Source: Paragordius varius (lineage: Eukaryota; Nematomorpha). Taken from it: a DNA stretch of 64,000 nucleotides. Made by a program: the position numbers and the translations under genes. Under the pieces are notes generated by a model. The model saw only the letters and a program-made list of their open reading frames with translations. It did not search any database and was not told where the DNA came from. Below are positions 1 to 12,126 of the stretch, in pieces (the stretch's first letter is position 1; every line of letters begins with the position of its first letter). The stretch covers positions 10,230,001 through 10,294,000 of the forward strand of contig OZ176052.1 of the NCBI GenBank assembly GCA_964247055.1, written 5' to 3'.

Positions 1-210
1 ACAATATATCAAAAAAGAAAGGAAATATTGTTTATTTAACATTTTGTTGCTTTTTCCATTCACTATTGTGTTGCATATTGCTAAATATAGTGTTAAATAA
101 GCAACCATTAAAAAATATATTTTTTTCTAATCACCAACTTTAAAGCAAAAATATTTTTGTAAAAACTATTTGGCAACATTTATGATTAAATATTTTTATC
201 CATGTTTTAG

Positions 211-3200
211 CATTCATTTGTACGGAATCCAAGCCTAAGTAATCGCCTGGGCCGTGATTTATTAGATCGTGTTAATAATCCTTCAAGGAAACAATCAGCA
301 ATACCAACTCAAACTCCAGAACCCAAATCTGATATCCTTACCGGTTCTGGTAAAAATGGTAAATTTTGATGTTAATTTTTTCAGTTTATTTTGGAGATTG
401 TTGATAATTTATATTTTTTAACTTTCAGTAGTACTCAAATCGCGGCCCTAAATTAATTATTTTTATTATTAGTGTAAATATTTGCGAATGTTTTAAACAG
501 TTATAAACTTTCTATCAGTATCATATTGTGCACGACCCTTGCGACAAACGGCCCTTTAACTTTGTTTGGTGACCGTTTGAGGGTGGCTAAAATTCTAATT
601 ATATGTTATTCAGTCGGTTTTTTTCGAATATAAGGAAGTCAAATTTTAAAATATTTGTGGGTAATGCGATGAAACTCTAGCTTGTATTCATGGGAAAATA
701 GTTTTGACAAGACGATTTTTAACTTAGAATGTTGATTGAGGTGGGGGGGAAGCAATATAATAATAACATTTAAAGAGGCAAATAATTCACAGTGTTTTGA
801 TATGTTTATAACCAAATCTTTGCAGAGTGAATAAGAGTTACAATTTTTATTAAAATAAAAGAGAAATTAAATATATTATTATTTGTATTAAATGGTCAAT
901 ATATATATGACTTTTTATCTTATTTCAACAGAATCACTTTCAACTTCAACCCAATTAAATGATCAACCACACCACCAATTAGACCCTAAACAACTAATAG
1001 AAAGTAGAAGTCCCAAATTACGACAACCTATAATGGGTTTACCTCCTAGACCGATGCAATCGCCAGCCCTATATAAAGTTCGACATACCACTACCAATGA
1101 TGTTTCTGAACTAATTGAAAAACAAAATAATCAAACACCAAATAATACCAATTTTAACTCTAGTGATAATTCAATTGTTCATCAAATGAATATTTTACCT
1201 GTCAAAGATTTAAATTCTGCTATAATTGAGGGAAGTAATAAGGAAATTCCCCAAAATAGACACAGTTTTAATGGGAATTGGTGTACTCAGCCAAATGAAA
1301 TAAACAACAATTATAATGGTCAAGTTTTGAAAAATAGTGGTGATATAGTAATACCTGAAATGATGGATAATAAGGTTAATTATTGTTTATATTTAATTTA
1401 AAAGAGATATATCAAATATTGCTAAATTTTGTATACCATTTACAGTTCAAATTCACCCTTGAACAATTCAAATTCACCCTAAAAATAAAATATGTGTTTT
1501 CGAACTAATATAACTCATTATTATTTTAAAATATAACTTTATGGCATAATTAATTATTTTTTTCAGTATTATTTAATTTAAAACAAAATTTTATTTTATA
1601 AAAATATATTAAAATATAGGTAATTTTAATCTTAAAAAACATATTATTTATTTGAGGGCGAATTTGAATTGTTCAAGGGTGAATTTGAATTGTTTAAGGG
1701 TAAATTTGAACTGTAAATGGTATATTATACTAGAATTTAATTCACATTTGAACACTATATATTCATATTTAACCATTTTTAATTTTAATTACTCTCAATT
1801 AAATTCTCCCCTCAATGCTTACAGATTCACCCTTAAACATTTTTGAATGGTTATTTTGATCATATGCTATTTAACACAAATTTTTTTATATAATTGAGAT
1901 TAAATACTTGTGTTGACCATAATTTAACCAATTTTTGCTTTTGCACTTTATTCTCTTTTATTATGATTTATTTCAAATATAAATATTTTTTTAGCTATTC
2001 ATACAGTATTCAAAATCGTAATTTCATAAATGAATATATAATCAAGTTAATAAAGTATTATTAATTATACTCCCAAAAAATTAGTCATTGCAAGATAACA
2101 GTTATGTTAAAATAACTCGACGACTGTTGACTCGAAAATCAGAAAATGTTGTTCCTCAAATGCTAAACCAAACTCAACGAACGAAATCTGAAGCTCAAAG
2201 TTTAATGCTCACCCTTTTTAAAATCTTAAAAATTTTGTTCTTTTTTAGAATATTAAAAATTTTGTAATAAATTATTAAAATATATCTAAATATATTCGAA
2301 ATATTTTATTGTTGGCGTTAGTTTTAATTCCATACATTATAATTTTTAGTTGAAAATTGTTTAAAACATGTGCAATCCTCACCCCTTTTGATCAAACAAA
2401 GTGATTCCAAATCACAAGAGGTTTATTTATATTCAAATATATTTTTTGTAACTATACATTTATTATATCTTTTTTTATAAAATATTTGCATCTATATATA
2501 TTTGTATTTTATATTTAATAGATGCTTTCAATAAGCCAAACTGAACTTAACATAGGCTCATCTAACCTGCATCCATCTAACAAAACCAAGTAATTTATTT
2601 TTCTATTCAAATTCTGTAATGCTCCAATAGTATTGCATATTTTTAAATTCATAGGGGGTTTGTTAACAAATAAAATACATATTTTAACATGTAACAATTT
2701 TAATTATTTTTATTATGTTTTTGGTTATTACTGAAACAGATTTGCTATAAAATCGGCTCAACCATACAATGTACCTATAAATGCTCTTGATAGGTAATAA
2801 TATCAATTAATAATAGATATGGATATAATTTTTAAATTGATTTTTAATAAATAATTATTTATACATTTTAAACCTTATATTAAAGTAAATAAGTTTTGCA
2901 TTTTGTAAATATACGATATACATATATATATATATGTACATATATTTTACAGCTCTATATCGATCTCTTCAACATCTTCCATATTCTCATTCTCCGAAAA
3001 TGACGAATCTCAAAAAGTCATTAAAGCTTTTCCAAGTAACCAAAGTCACCTTAGTAGTATACCTAGTTCACCAAGGTTAGTTATTTTATGCTTTTGTTTG
3101 TTTTTTTAAGAAAACTCGTAACAATTTTATTCATTTCACATCTGTCCTAAAATATTTTAATAATTTACGCTAGTTTTGGATTTTAATTAGTCAAAAAATA

Positions 3201-6200
3201 CAAAACAGTTAGACCGCTTATAAATGTAATCATTCATGATCATAAAGCCATAGTTTTACAAATGTATATGTTGTAACCAAACCAAACAAAATGAAGTTAA
3301 ACCGATTATAATGCTTTTAATGGTGTCAATTATACTGATATTGATAATTTTTTTCCCACATTTTTATATTAAAATGAACTTAATGTAACTTACTTGATAA
3401 ATATGTCTTTGAGCGTTTTTTGACTGATGCTAATTCGTCACTCTCAGGAATGCATTTATAATTTTGGCCAGACCCGACCCTAAGTTGGTCATAGCAATTT
3501 ATTTTCTTCTGTTTATTAGCAGTCTTTCCGAACGTTTGGAAAATCAAAGCCCACAAAATTTATCCATAAAGCAAGATAAAACATTCAATAATGTACATCT
3601 AACCACAAACAATGAAAATGTTATAATTGAGAAAATAAAGAATAAAAATAGTAGCCCATCTCATTTAGCACCGCGAAAAACTAATTTTACACGGCTCTTA
3701 TCATTTTCCAATTATTATACGAATCATTCCTCACCACCTGAAACGCAAACTATTATGCCATCTCAATCAGCCAATATAACAACTTCCTCTATTGGTCCAA
3801 CCGAGGATTTTGCTGTAAGCGAAAACTGTTCAGAATCAATAAATGCTAACCAAAACTCTGTCCCTTCTCTCAACCATGATATAAAAAATAATGAAAACGG
3901 TAATACAAACACAACTAATGTGCTATCAACATTTGATAGTTTTTCAGCTTACTTGCGAAATCATATATCACAAACATCGGCTCACTTGTCCCATGTCATA
4001 GATAAAAAATTGGATAAATTTTATAATCATTGTAATACAAATACTCAACCTAATCACAAAAATGAAGCCTCTCATAATAAAAGCAAACATAGAGATGTTA
4101 ATAGTGTTACTGGTCGATCTTACGAAAATTGGAAGATACCATTAGATGTGAATAATACGTCTACCAACAACAGTGAAAAGTTTCTGCATCATGAAAATAA
4201 AAAACTAGCTTCCATCACGAAAGAAAGGAGTGTTCGATTTAGGCCTTTACCCCTAACCGATGAATCAAAGAGTATGGATAATGAAAAAGGTTAATATTTT
4301 TTGTTTTGAAATTTCGGAGCTTAAAAAATTTCATTTATTCCAATTTTTATCTTGTAAGATTATATATTTTTTTGTTCAATTAAGTTTCTATCATTTTCTT
4401 ACATAATCTCTGTTTTAGAATGTCATGCAAATAAAGCTTCTCCCCCACCTCGCCCTTCACGTTTAGTCAAAAAATTACAATTAGATCATTCATCTCTTCC
4501 CGATAATCAATCACCTTTGAAACAAATTATTCCCCTTACGAATGGACATACACGTTTTCTTTAATATGATTTTTGCAATATTAATTGCATTAAAGAAATA
4601 TAATTTAATTGATAAATATTGCTAGTTTTATCGGCCAATTTTATATATGAACATACACTTTATAAGGATAATTAAATTTTATAACATAAGTATTATATTC
4701 AGAGTTAAAACAGCTTTTTATTCAAAGAACATATATTTAAATTTCGAATTTTATAGCAAAGAATATAGCTTCACACCCTCATAAGGTTAAGGATTTGATT
4801 AAAACTTTTGAGAATACTCGAGTCGAGAGCTCGCCCCAAACCGCCGAAAGAAAAAGTGGCGGTATAATAATTACCACTGAGAATGATTGGGATGATGAAT
4901 TTAACGAAGAAAATGGTTATTTATCTGGTAAATTTGGCAGTTATTTTTATAATAAATATTTAATTAATTTTATATATTTTTTTAATGATAACAACTGTAG
5001 CAGAGGATAAGGGCTTTGCCTGTGAGCACACTACAAACACGATTATATATCCATCTCGCGATAACAATAAAAGCTTTCAGAATCACAAATTATTATGGAA
5101 CCTAAAGACCGATGATAACGAATCCTCGATTAATAACTGTTCAAAATTAACAGCTCTTTCCAACAATATACTTCCATCAGGATCTGATGGAGTTTGGATC
5201 AAACACGATATGAAACAAGAAAATCAAGAGTTCAATAATATTGATAAATTTAATGGTTTACCCTCACAAGAAAATGACAAGACTAGAGAGTCGAATGCTG
5301 AAAATAAGCAAATTACTATTCCGGTACCACCACCCCGTAAACGCAAACACAAAGTAAAAATATTAAGTTTTAAAAGTTATTCAAAAAGGTGGATGCATAA
5401 TTTACAGTAAGGTATAAAAAGTCTAAGCGGAAAATATTTAAAGTAAAAGATTTTAATTAGAGCGCAATAGCCAAAGAACTTATAAAGCCAATATGACTAG
5501 TGTTTTAAAAATGGTCTCCCAAATTAAAACTTAATGATCCCTTAACCCTGTTGACAACCATACTCATATTAGTTATCCAGAAAATTTAAGGAAACAAGAA
5601 TTATTTTTTATTTTTTTTTCATTTTTATATTTAAAATCCTAAACTTAATATAACTACTCTACGATATGTGAAACCCTTTCGTCAATAGTTATCACAGATC
5701 GTGCTTGTTCGCACTCATCAGTACGACTCACACAACTATTTGACTTGGGGTTTTCACATATCGATTTCGTATATATATATATATATATCAAATTTTGCAA
5801 TTTTGGTATAAATGCCGGTTATACTAATTTAAATTAAATAATTGACATCATAAAAATTAAACTGAAAATTAACACTAGGTTTAACCCTAGAATCAGAGAA
5901 TACTTAGGTATTTCATATAATTTTCTATTTAATTTTCCATTTAATTTTCCTTTATCATTATCTTACGAATTTAACAACTGTTATTACAAAACATAATCAA
6001 TCCGTCATTTACCATTACAATATCATCTTTATCTTATATATTAACATAACTTCTTTAGATATTTTTATTTAACCATATATAATCTCATTCATTTTTAGCA
6101 CATGACCGCAGTTGAATCATTTTGTTCCCTTGATGTTACTACATCTCAACTCAATGATAGTGTTTCATTATCTGCTAAATCAATTTTGTTGTGCAATGGC

Positions 6201-9200
6201 TTACCACCCACACCCAAAGTCCTTATGGGCGCCTGTTTTTCCAAAATATTTAATGGTTGTACATTTACTTTTACATGCTCTGCCTCTTGGATTCACCCAG
6301 AAACTAGAGGTTTGATCTATTAATATCTGCTAATAATTTTGTTTGGTTTATATATTATTTTTAATTCACTACATCAGATATTAGCATAAGTTAGTTTTAA
6401 TTATAGGAAAATGTCCTTTTTTCATATATCCAAATGTATCGAATGATGTTTGCCTATAAGTTCCATGGTTTTAGCATAACTGTATTTGCGTAAATTTATA
6501 TCATCACGTAATTTTGTGCTCTTATCTGTTATAGTTAAAAAATTTACTTTGGACGATGCTGTTACAATAAATAAACATATTTTTCTCCGTTTTTATTTTA
6601 ATATAGATCAATACATAATTTTGGGTGGAAATGAAGGAATATATACCTTGAATCTCAATCAATTACATGAAACTCAATTTGATATTTTACATGATCGCCC
6701 TTGTTGCACGTGGCTAAGCGTAGTTAATAATGTCCTAATGTCCATTTCGGGTTTTTTTTAATTAATTATTTTTTTGAAAAATTGATTATTAAATAAAATA
6801 TTTTGGTATTTATATCTATTTTTATGCACAAATTTTATATTATTGGGGGGTGATATTTAACTTTTTTATCATATGAATTTTTATTTTTTTTGTAAAAAAT
6901 TATCATTTCAAATATATTTAATTGATTTTTAATGTATATTGTATTACTTCAAAAATTATTTTATGTTTTTGTACTAATTAGGTAAGACGGCAACCCATTT
7001 GTTTAGACACGATTTGCTCATGTTAATCAATAGAACAGGGAATCGTTTCTCTCTTCCAATGACAAAATTACCTGAAAAACTATTTGCCAAGTATATTTAT
7101 CTATGTATAATCAAAATTTTGAACACTATATCACAAAACGCCGAATGTTTAACACAAATTTATTAGTACCATATTTTTTAATATATATATATATATTGTA
7201 TGATAAAAATTTTGAATGCTTCTAAACAAATGTTATACTTTGTTTTAACTCATTTTGATCTTATAATGTATGTATATTTTTAAATCTTATAAAAAATCTT
7301 ATAGTTTTTACAGTATAATATAAGAAAGTAAAAAAACGTTGCGTTCAAAGGCAACGGTTTCATATCTTAATCGATTTACCTATTAGTTTGGCACAGAAAT
7401 TACTATTGCATTGATTGAATTTTAGTGCATAATATTGTATATAGAAAATTCAATAATCCATCTACCAAAGTCTCAAACACACGAGGAGTTTATAAATGTA
7501 GTATTGCTACGAATCCGTACAATGAAAACATTTATTTATGCCTTGCAACACCACACCTCATAACACTCATGCAATGGTACGATCCTATGAATAAATTCAT
7601 GTTAATCAAGGTGATTATTTTTTTTCTTTTTTTAAATGTTAGGCATATATGGTATTGATTGTTGTTGAGATTAAAAAAATTATGTTCTGGTATGTATCGG
7701 TTATCTATATCGTATAAAGCAACTCATTAAAACATATTTTTTTATACTATTGATTAATTTTTGAGATCATATGTGGGCGATATCATGTCCTATATTGAAT
7801 TTTCAAAATATAATTTAAACTGATTATAATCTTAAGATTATATGTCAAACGCTTATGGATAGAATCAGTTTTTCATTTTTTAAAATAAATTTTTAATAAC
7901 AATAGATTATTATGAATTCAGAAAAATAAGTTTTATTTTTATTATAATACTTTTTTTGTAATTTAGAATTTTCCTTGCCAATTAACGCCTTCGGTAAAAT
8001 TATTTGAACTCATTGTGATACCCGAAATGGAATATCCTTTTGTGTGTGTTGATGTACGCACCAGGTATTTTGGCCTTATCATATTTAAAATTTATTTATT
8101 TTATTTGGGCAAGATGTTTTATAATAAAATCATCTTATATTTTTACTAGAGTAAATCTCGTGCTGCTACGCAGTCCGAGGAAGTCCTTCGGACTTCTGGA
8201 GGGGGGGGGGGGCTATTTAAAAAAAGGGACAATAAAATGATCCACATACGTTATTTCGAAACATTATTTAATAGCTATGATCTCATAAGAATATTAGAAC
8301 GGTGCATTCATACTTTTTACTTTGGAGAAAAATAGATTCAAAAATTATTTTTGTATACTTTGTTTTTTTGACAAAAATGACATATTACGGAGGGGGCGAA
8401 AAAGAGGGCCTAAATTAAATAAGCGATCCGACTATGTTCGGCGCAATCGAAAATAAGTAAACACAAATCGCATTTGAAATTGAATGGTCCAACACGTTCT
8501 CCGGAAAATTGTCTCAAAGACACGATTTTTGTGGACTTCTGTTTAAATAAAAACATTTTTCACACGGGGTAGACCCGAACTTGGGGCCTATTTTTAAAAA
8601 AGGGCGAAGCTATTGTCGGGGCATTCATTAATAATTATATTTTTTTGATATTTGGATTTGAATGGGTCTACCGGTTTTCCGGTATCAGATCACAAAGCCA
8701 GAATTTTCCATTTTTTATATATATTACTTTTCACCTATTTTTTATATTCAGAATTGAAGATAACATCTCAAGTACAACAGAAGAAGATGAAAAATTGTCC
8801 ATAAATATGGTTGATCTCAACGCTAGTCCAATGTGGTTTACTGGTAAGTGTGCTAATTTTATTTTTTAATTATAAGCTTATATTAATATTATTAAAAGAT
8901 TAAACTTAATCATGGTGTTTATTGAACATAAATCTTTATTAACTTTTGAAATTTATTATTTCAGATTCTTTAAATTAAACTGTAAACGTATAGGATATAT
9001 ATATAAGCGCTTTAGAAATACTGTCTATTTTAACAAATTTTTACTAAGAATCTATAAATATTTCTATCATAATCTTTACCAATAATTAACCATTTTATCA
9101 GTGTATATTAGCTATAAAAAATGTAAATTTATGATTGTATTCTCTTATTAGATAAATTGAATGATGGTGAACAGCGCATAAACATAACACACATGACGCA

Positions 9201-10518
9201 ATTGGATAAAGAAACTTTACTTTTATGTTATGATCGTAAGTTCATTCATTTTTATGGACAGTTATATTTTATACATTAGTATAATTTAATTTTATTCAGT
9301 AAATTTATTAATAACTGTAAATTAATATATTACAATTTGATAAAAAAAAATGTACGATGAAAATTTAATATACACAGATATATCTTTACATCAATAGGAA
9401 AAGTTAAAATACTTAATTTACGGAGTCGTAAAGAAGAAAATATATCATCGCCACAAAGCTCACCATTACATGATGATAACGTTTGTGGAGATTTGCATTC
9501 ATATGAAACCGACAACATCATTGAATCTGGTCAAACAGAATTGATATATCCACACAACTTAACACTTTTATTTGATTTTGATATAACGGCAATCGGTTAA
9601 TTTTATCAATTTTCAACATTTAAAACTGAATATGTGGCTGGCTAGTAGTATAAAAAAAATGTGTACAATATTTAATCCTAGTTAGGTTTGAGTAGGCCAG
9701 GTGACCGATTCCAATAAGAAGCTGTCAATTTTTTTACTATACATAAGTAGGTTCTATTTTTGACCGGTCTGAACCCAACCCTAACCATTTTAAATTTTTG
9801 AATTGAATTTTTTGATGATATTGTGATAATTCCTCATTTTATTAAATGTAGTTTGTCTGTCTGATAGCGTGTTGGCTTTTCACGAACATGGCATGCAAGG
9901 AAAGAGTTTTTTCCGTAATCATGAAGTAATTATGAAATAACAACACTTGGCAAATCTTTTTTAAATATTACATACAGTTAAAAGAAATATAAAAAGTATT
10001 TTTTTCTTCCAACCCACAACGATCGGTTACGTCAAACAAATCAAGATTTTAAATTATAGTTTTCTTAAACATAATCTATTTTAATATCCCACAATCGTAA
10101 TCATATATAGGCTTTTAATGTAAAGTAAAGGATAAAAAATGAGGGTTATCTTTATAAAATATTACCTTATTATATTGTCTTTATAATTTTACATTCACCA
10201 GTCTTGTATTTCAAAGCAAAAACTTTTTGAATAATTTTAGTCGAATAACTAAATTTAATTATTTCTAACAATTTCAGAGTAAATATTAATCAAATCACTT
10301 AACCATAATATTTATAACACCCTGAAAGTAATTGTATATGAAATTCAATCCCTATTTAGGTAACGCAAGATATTAAAGATGTGTCCAAGAGTTATCGTAT
10401 TTTCAGCTCAAATAATGACAAATACGTTGTGTTGGAGAGTGAACCCTCTTTAACTGGTCCAACTAGTTCCCTAAATAGAAATCTTTATGTCTTAACTGGT
10501 CATCAAGAATGTACTTAA
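211..10518 (+). CDS. MAP4K3: MAP4K3/5-like (GCK-I) kinase, 3' part with complete CNH domain
   Basis: Ser/Thr kinase of the germinal-centre-kinase-I group (Drosophila happyhour), upstream of JNK and TOR signalling. The 5' end lies outside the window. The first exon (211-358) begins at the end of kinase subdomain XI ([12 protein letters not shown], then LLDRVNNP). A Ser/Thr/Asn-rich linker follows (932-1374, 2740-2793, 2953-3075, 3448-4289, 4419-4553, 4757-4927, 5004-5353) with Pro-rich stretches ([15 protein letters not shown]). The CNH domain is encoded by 6099-6309, 6607-6750, 6982-7090, 7445-7610, 7967-8064, 8752-8843, 9152-9235, 9398-9595, 9852-9925 and 10360-10518, with landmark motifs [46 protein letters not shown] and [11 protein letters not shown], ending [15 protein letters not shown]. 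All CNH joins keep phase with GT-AG borders. The linker around 2085-2421 holds one or two more exons whose borders I could not settle in phase. A Helitron-like copy and a MITE sit in its introns. Confidence 0.93.
1432..1724. mobile_element. MITE with minisatellite-like terminal inverted repeats (copy A)
   Basis: The left end (1432-1480) and right end (about 1652-1724) are inverted copies of each other. Both begin TATACCATTTACAGTTCAAA and run into tandem units of about 21 bp (GAACAATTCAAATTCACCCT). TA is duplicated at each border, as for Tc1/mariner-type insertions. There is no coding capacity. It lies in an intron of the MAP4K3-like gene. A sister element with the same end architecture but different repeat units is at 25160-25713. 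Confidence 0.75.
5662..5763. repeat. Short snap-back inverted repeat in MAP4K3-like intron
   Basis: Two arms of about 33 bases are imperfect inverted copies (CGATATGTGAAACCC on the left; GGGGTTTTCACATATCG on the right) and flank a short GC-richer loop. It could be a tiny palindromic MITE, or fold as RNA in the intron. An AT microsatellite follows directly at 5769-5788. Confidence 0.6.
8146..8730 (-). mobile_element. Helitron-like non-autonomous element, copy 1
   Basis: On the minus strand the 3' end reads CTAG followed by a host T. A perfect 7-bp-stem hairpin GAAGTCCGAAGGACTTC (8180-8196) lies about 30 bp inside it, next to a poly-G/C tract. The other end matches the conserved AAATGG terminus of copies at 36.3-37.6 and 40.5-42.7 kb but has decayed. 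CTAG plus subterminal hairpin plus no target duplication fits Helitrons, though the hairpin is further from the end than in classical ones. It lies in a MAP4K3-like intron between the exons ending at 8064 and starting at 8752. Confidence 0.65.
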
Positions 10519-12126
10519 ATAAATACTACGCATTAATTTTTTGTTACATCGCATAATATTAATTTGCAAATTTAATTATAAATCTTTTTGAAAATATATC
10601 TGCATTTATATTATTTTATATGCGAAATTCTTTCTTATGATATCTAGATATGTTGCATTGTAAATATATTTTTCATTATAATCTGAGACCATATTTTTAT
10701 TGTATTTAAAAAATTGTGTGGCCATTTATAAACCCGTTCCTAGTATTATATTATTATCACATTTCTTAGTTATATACCATCCTTTTTTCCTATATATCCA
10801 CTTTACCCATGTCAAAATATAATTAAACCAATAAATATATTTTAAATATCAATTATTTTTATAAGTGTTTAATATCTGATGAAATCTGTGCTAAGAATGT
10901 ATTTAAGAGTTTTTCTTACTGTGAGTTATTAAAAAAGTAAAAGTATATAGAGTTTTTTTGGGTTAAGCGGTTTTTTTTAATAAATAAGTTGTTTTTTGTT
11001 GAATATTAATGAGTTTGGAGACAATAACAAAATAATGTTTCCCAATTAGTTCATTGGAAATGATTGTATTGTGGATAAATGAAATATTTTTACATACAAC
11101 ATAACAGCCAATATACATCCATCGAATTTTTGTGACAATCCTATTCAAAACTCTTAACACTAAAATATTATCCAGACTCGCAATATTAATAAAATATTTC
11201 CGCTGTATTGAATCGTGATTGATTAACGAATATCCTATGAATATTGTGTATAGTTTATTAATATAAAAGAATTATTCATGATCTGTGTGTGGTTGATCAC
11301 AAATGAGTTCTGCATACAAATAAATTTAATGAAATGAAAATTACATTACATATATATATATAAACGTTACATACATACTTAACTGATTAACCATTATTAA
11401 TGAAATAATAATATTGGGAAAAAAATTTGTTCCATTTAACAATAATTTTTAAATCTTCTGTTATTTTTGAATATGAAAAAACTCTATGGGAAAAACAGAT
11501 TATTAATTGGAATCTATTGTATAAATATGAACCCTATAATATAATGTAATGTTTTATTTATAATAACATAAGTTATGTGGTATTTTTTAAAATAAAATGA
11601 AAATATATAAATATATTATTTTGAATACTAAAGGGAAGAAATTCGATTGGGGATTGGGATTATATGTAGGATATATTATCAACATAAGAATATATAAAGT
11701 TGTGCATTGTTATGCACAAAAGAAATAGGATGTATTTATTTTATTGATTTTTGTTTCCTTTTGTAACAATATATTTTAAAGTATATTAAGGCTGCTGTCT
11801 GTATACAGCACACAGAGCGAGTATTTTAGTCATTTTCTTATTTATTATTAACTACTAGCTAACCGTTAAAAAGGTAGCGGAATATTATGTTTTTCCTTTT
11901 CCTAAAAAATCATTAATTTTTCCATCATGGTCATGTCTAAGCATAGCATCTAATGAAGTCATAAATATTAAACCATAATTTATATTCGTTGACAATGGAT
12001 TTGGGGGCCTATGTCCTACTTTTGATTGAAACGAAGGATAAAAAAATTAAATTATACGGTATTTCCTATCTATTTAATCATATCTTAATATATTTGATTT
12101 AAGCAACTAAATATTTTTTTATATAG
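10519..12126. other. Intergenic / 5' region before the PDZ-MAGUK exons
   Basis: AT-rich sequence between the stop of the MAP4K3-like gene and the first firm exon of the PALS1-like gene. Apart from the tentative PDZ exon at 11597-11708 I see no coding exon, RNA gene or recognisable repeat here. Confidence 0.5.
11597..11708 (+). CDS. Tentative first exon: N-terminal half of the upstream PDZ
   Basis: An ATG-initiated reading frame of 37 codons contains GKKFDWGLGLYVG, which resembles the carboxylate-binding GLGF strand of PDZ domains, and then IRIYKVVH. A GT after the first base of codon 38 gives a phase-1 exon end. That is the phase required by the exon at 12127, and the join would read KVVHCSPADKNN. 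The donor is weak and the ATG lacks other support, so this is a candidate only. Without it, the beta1-beta3 part of the upstream PDZ is unaccounted for. Confidence 0.35.

Noticed and set aside
9378-9397. Earlier AG acceptor for the CNH exon at 9398
   Set aside because: Using the acceptor before ATATATC gives an immediate in-frame stop; the acceptor at 9397 restores the conserved CYDRKVKILNL block.
9680-9786. Imperfect inverted repeat (GTTAGGTTTGAGTAGGCC against GGTCTGAACCCAACCCTAAC) in a MAP4K3-like intron
   Set aside because: Matching is patchy, no target duplication or second copy was seen, and it may be chance.
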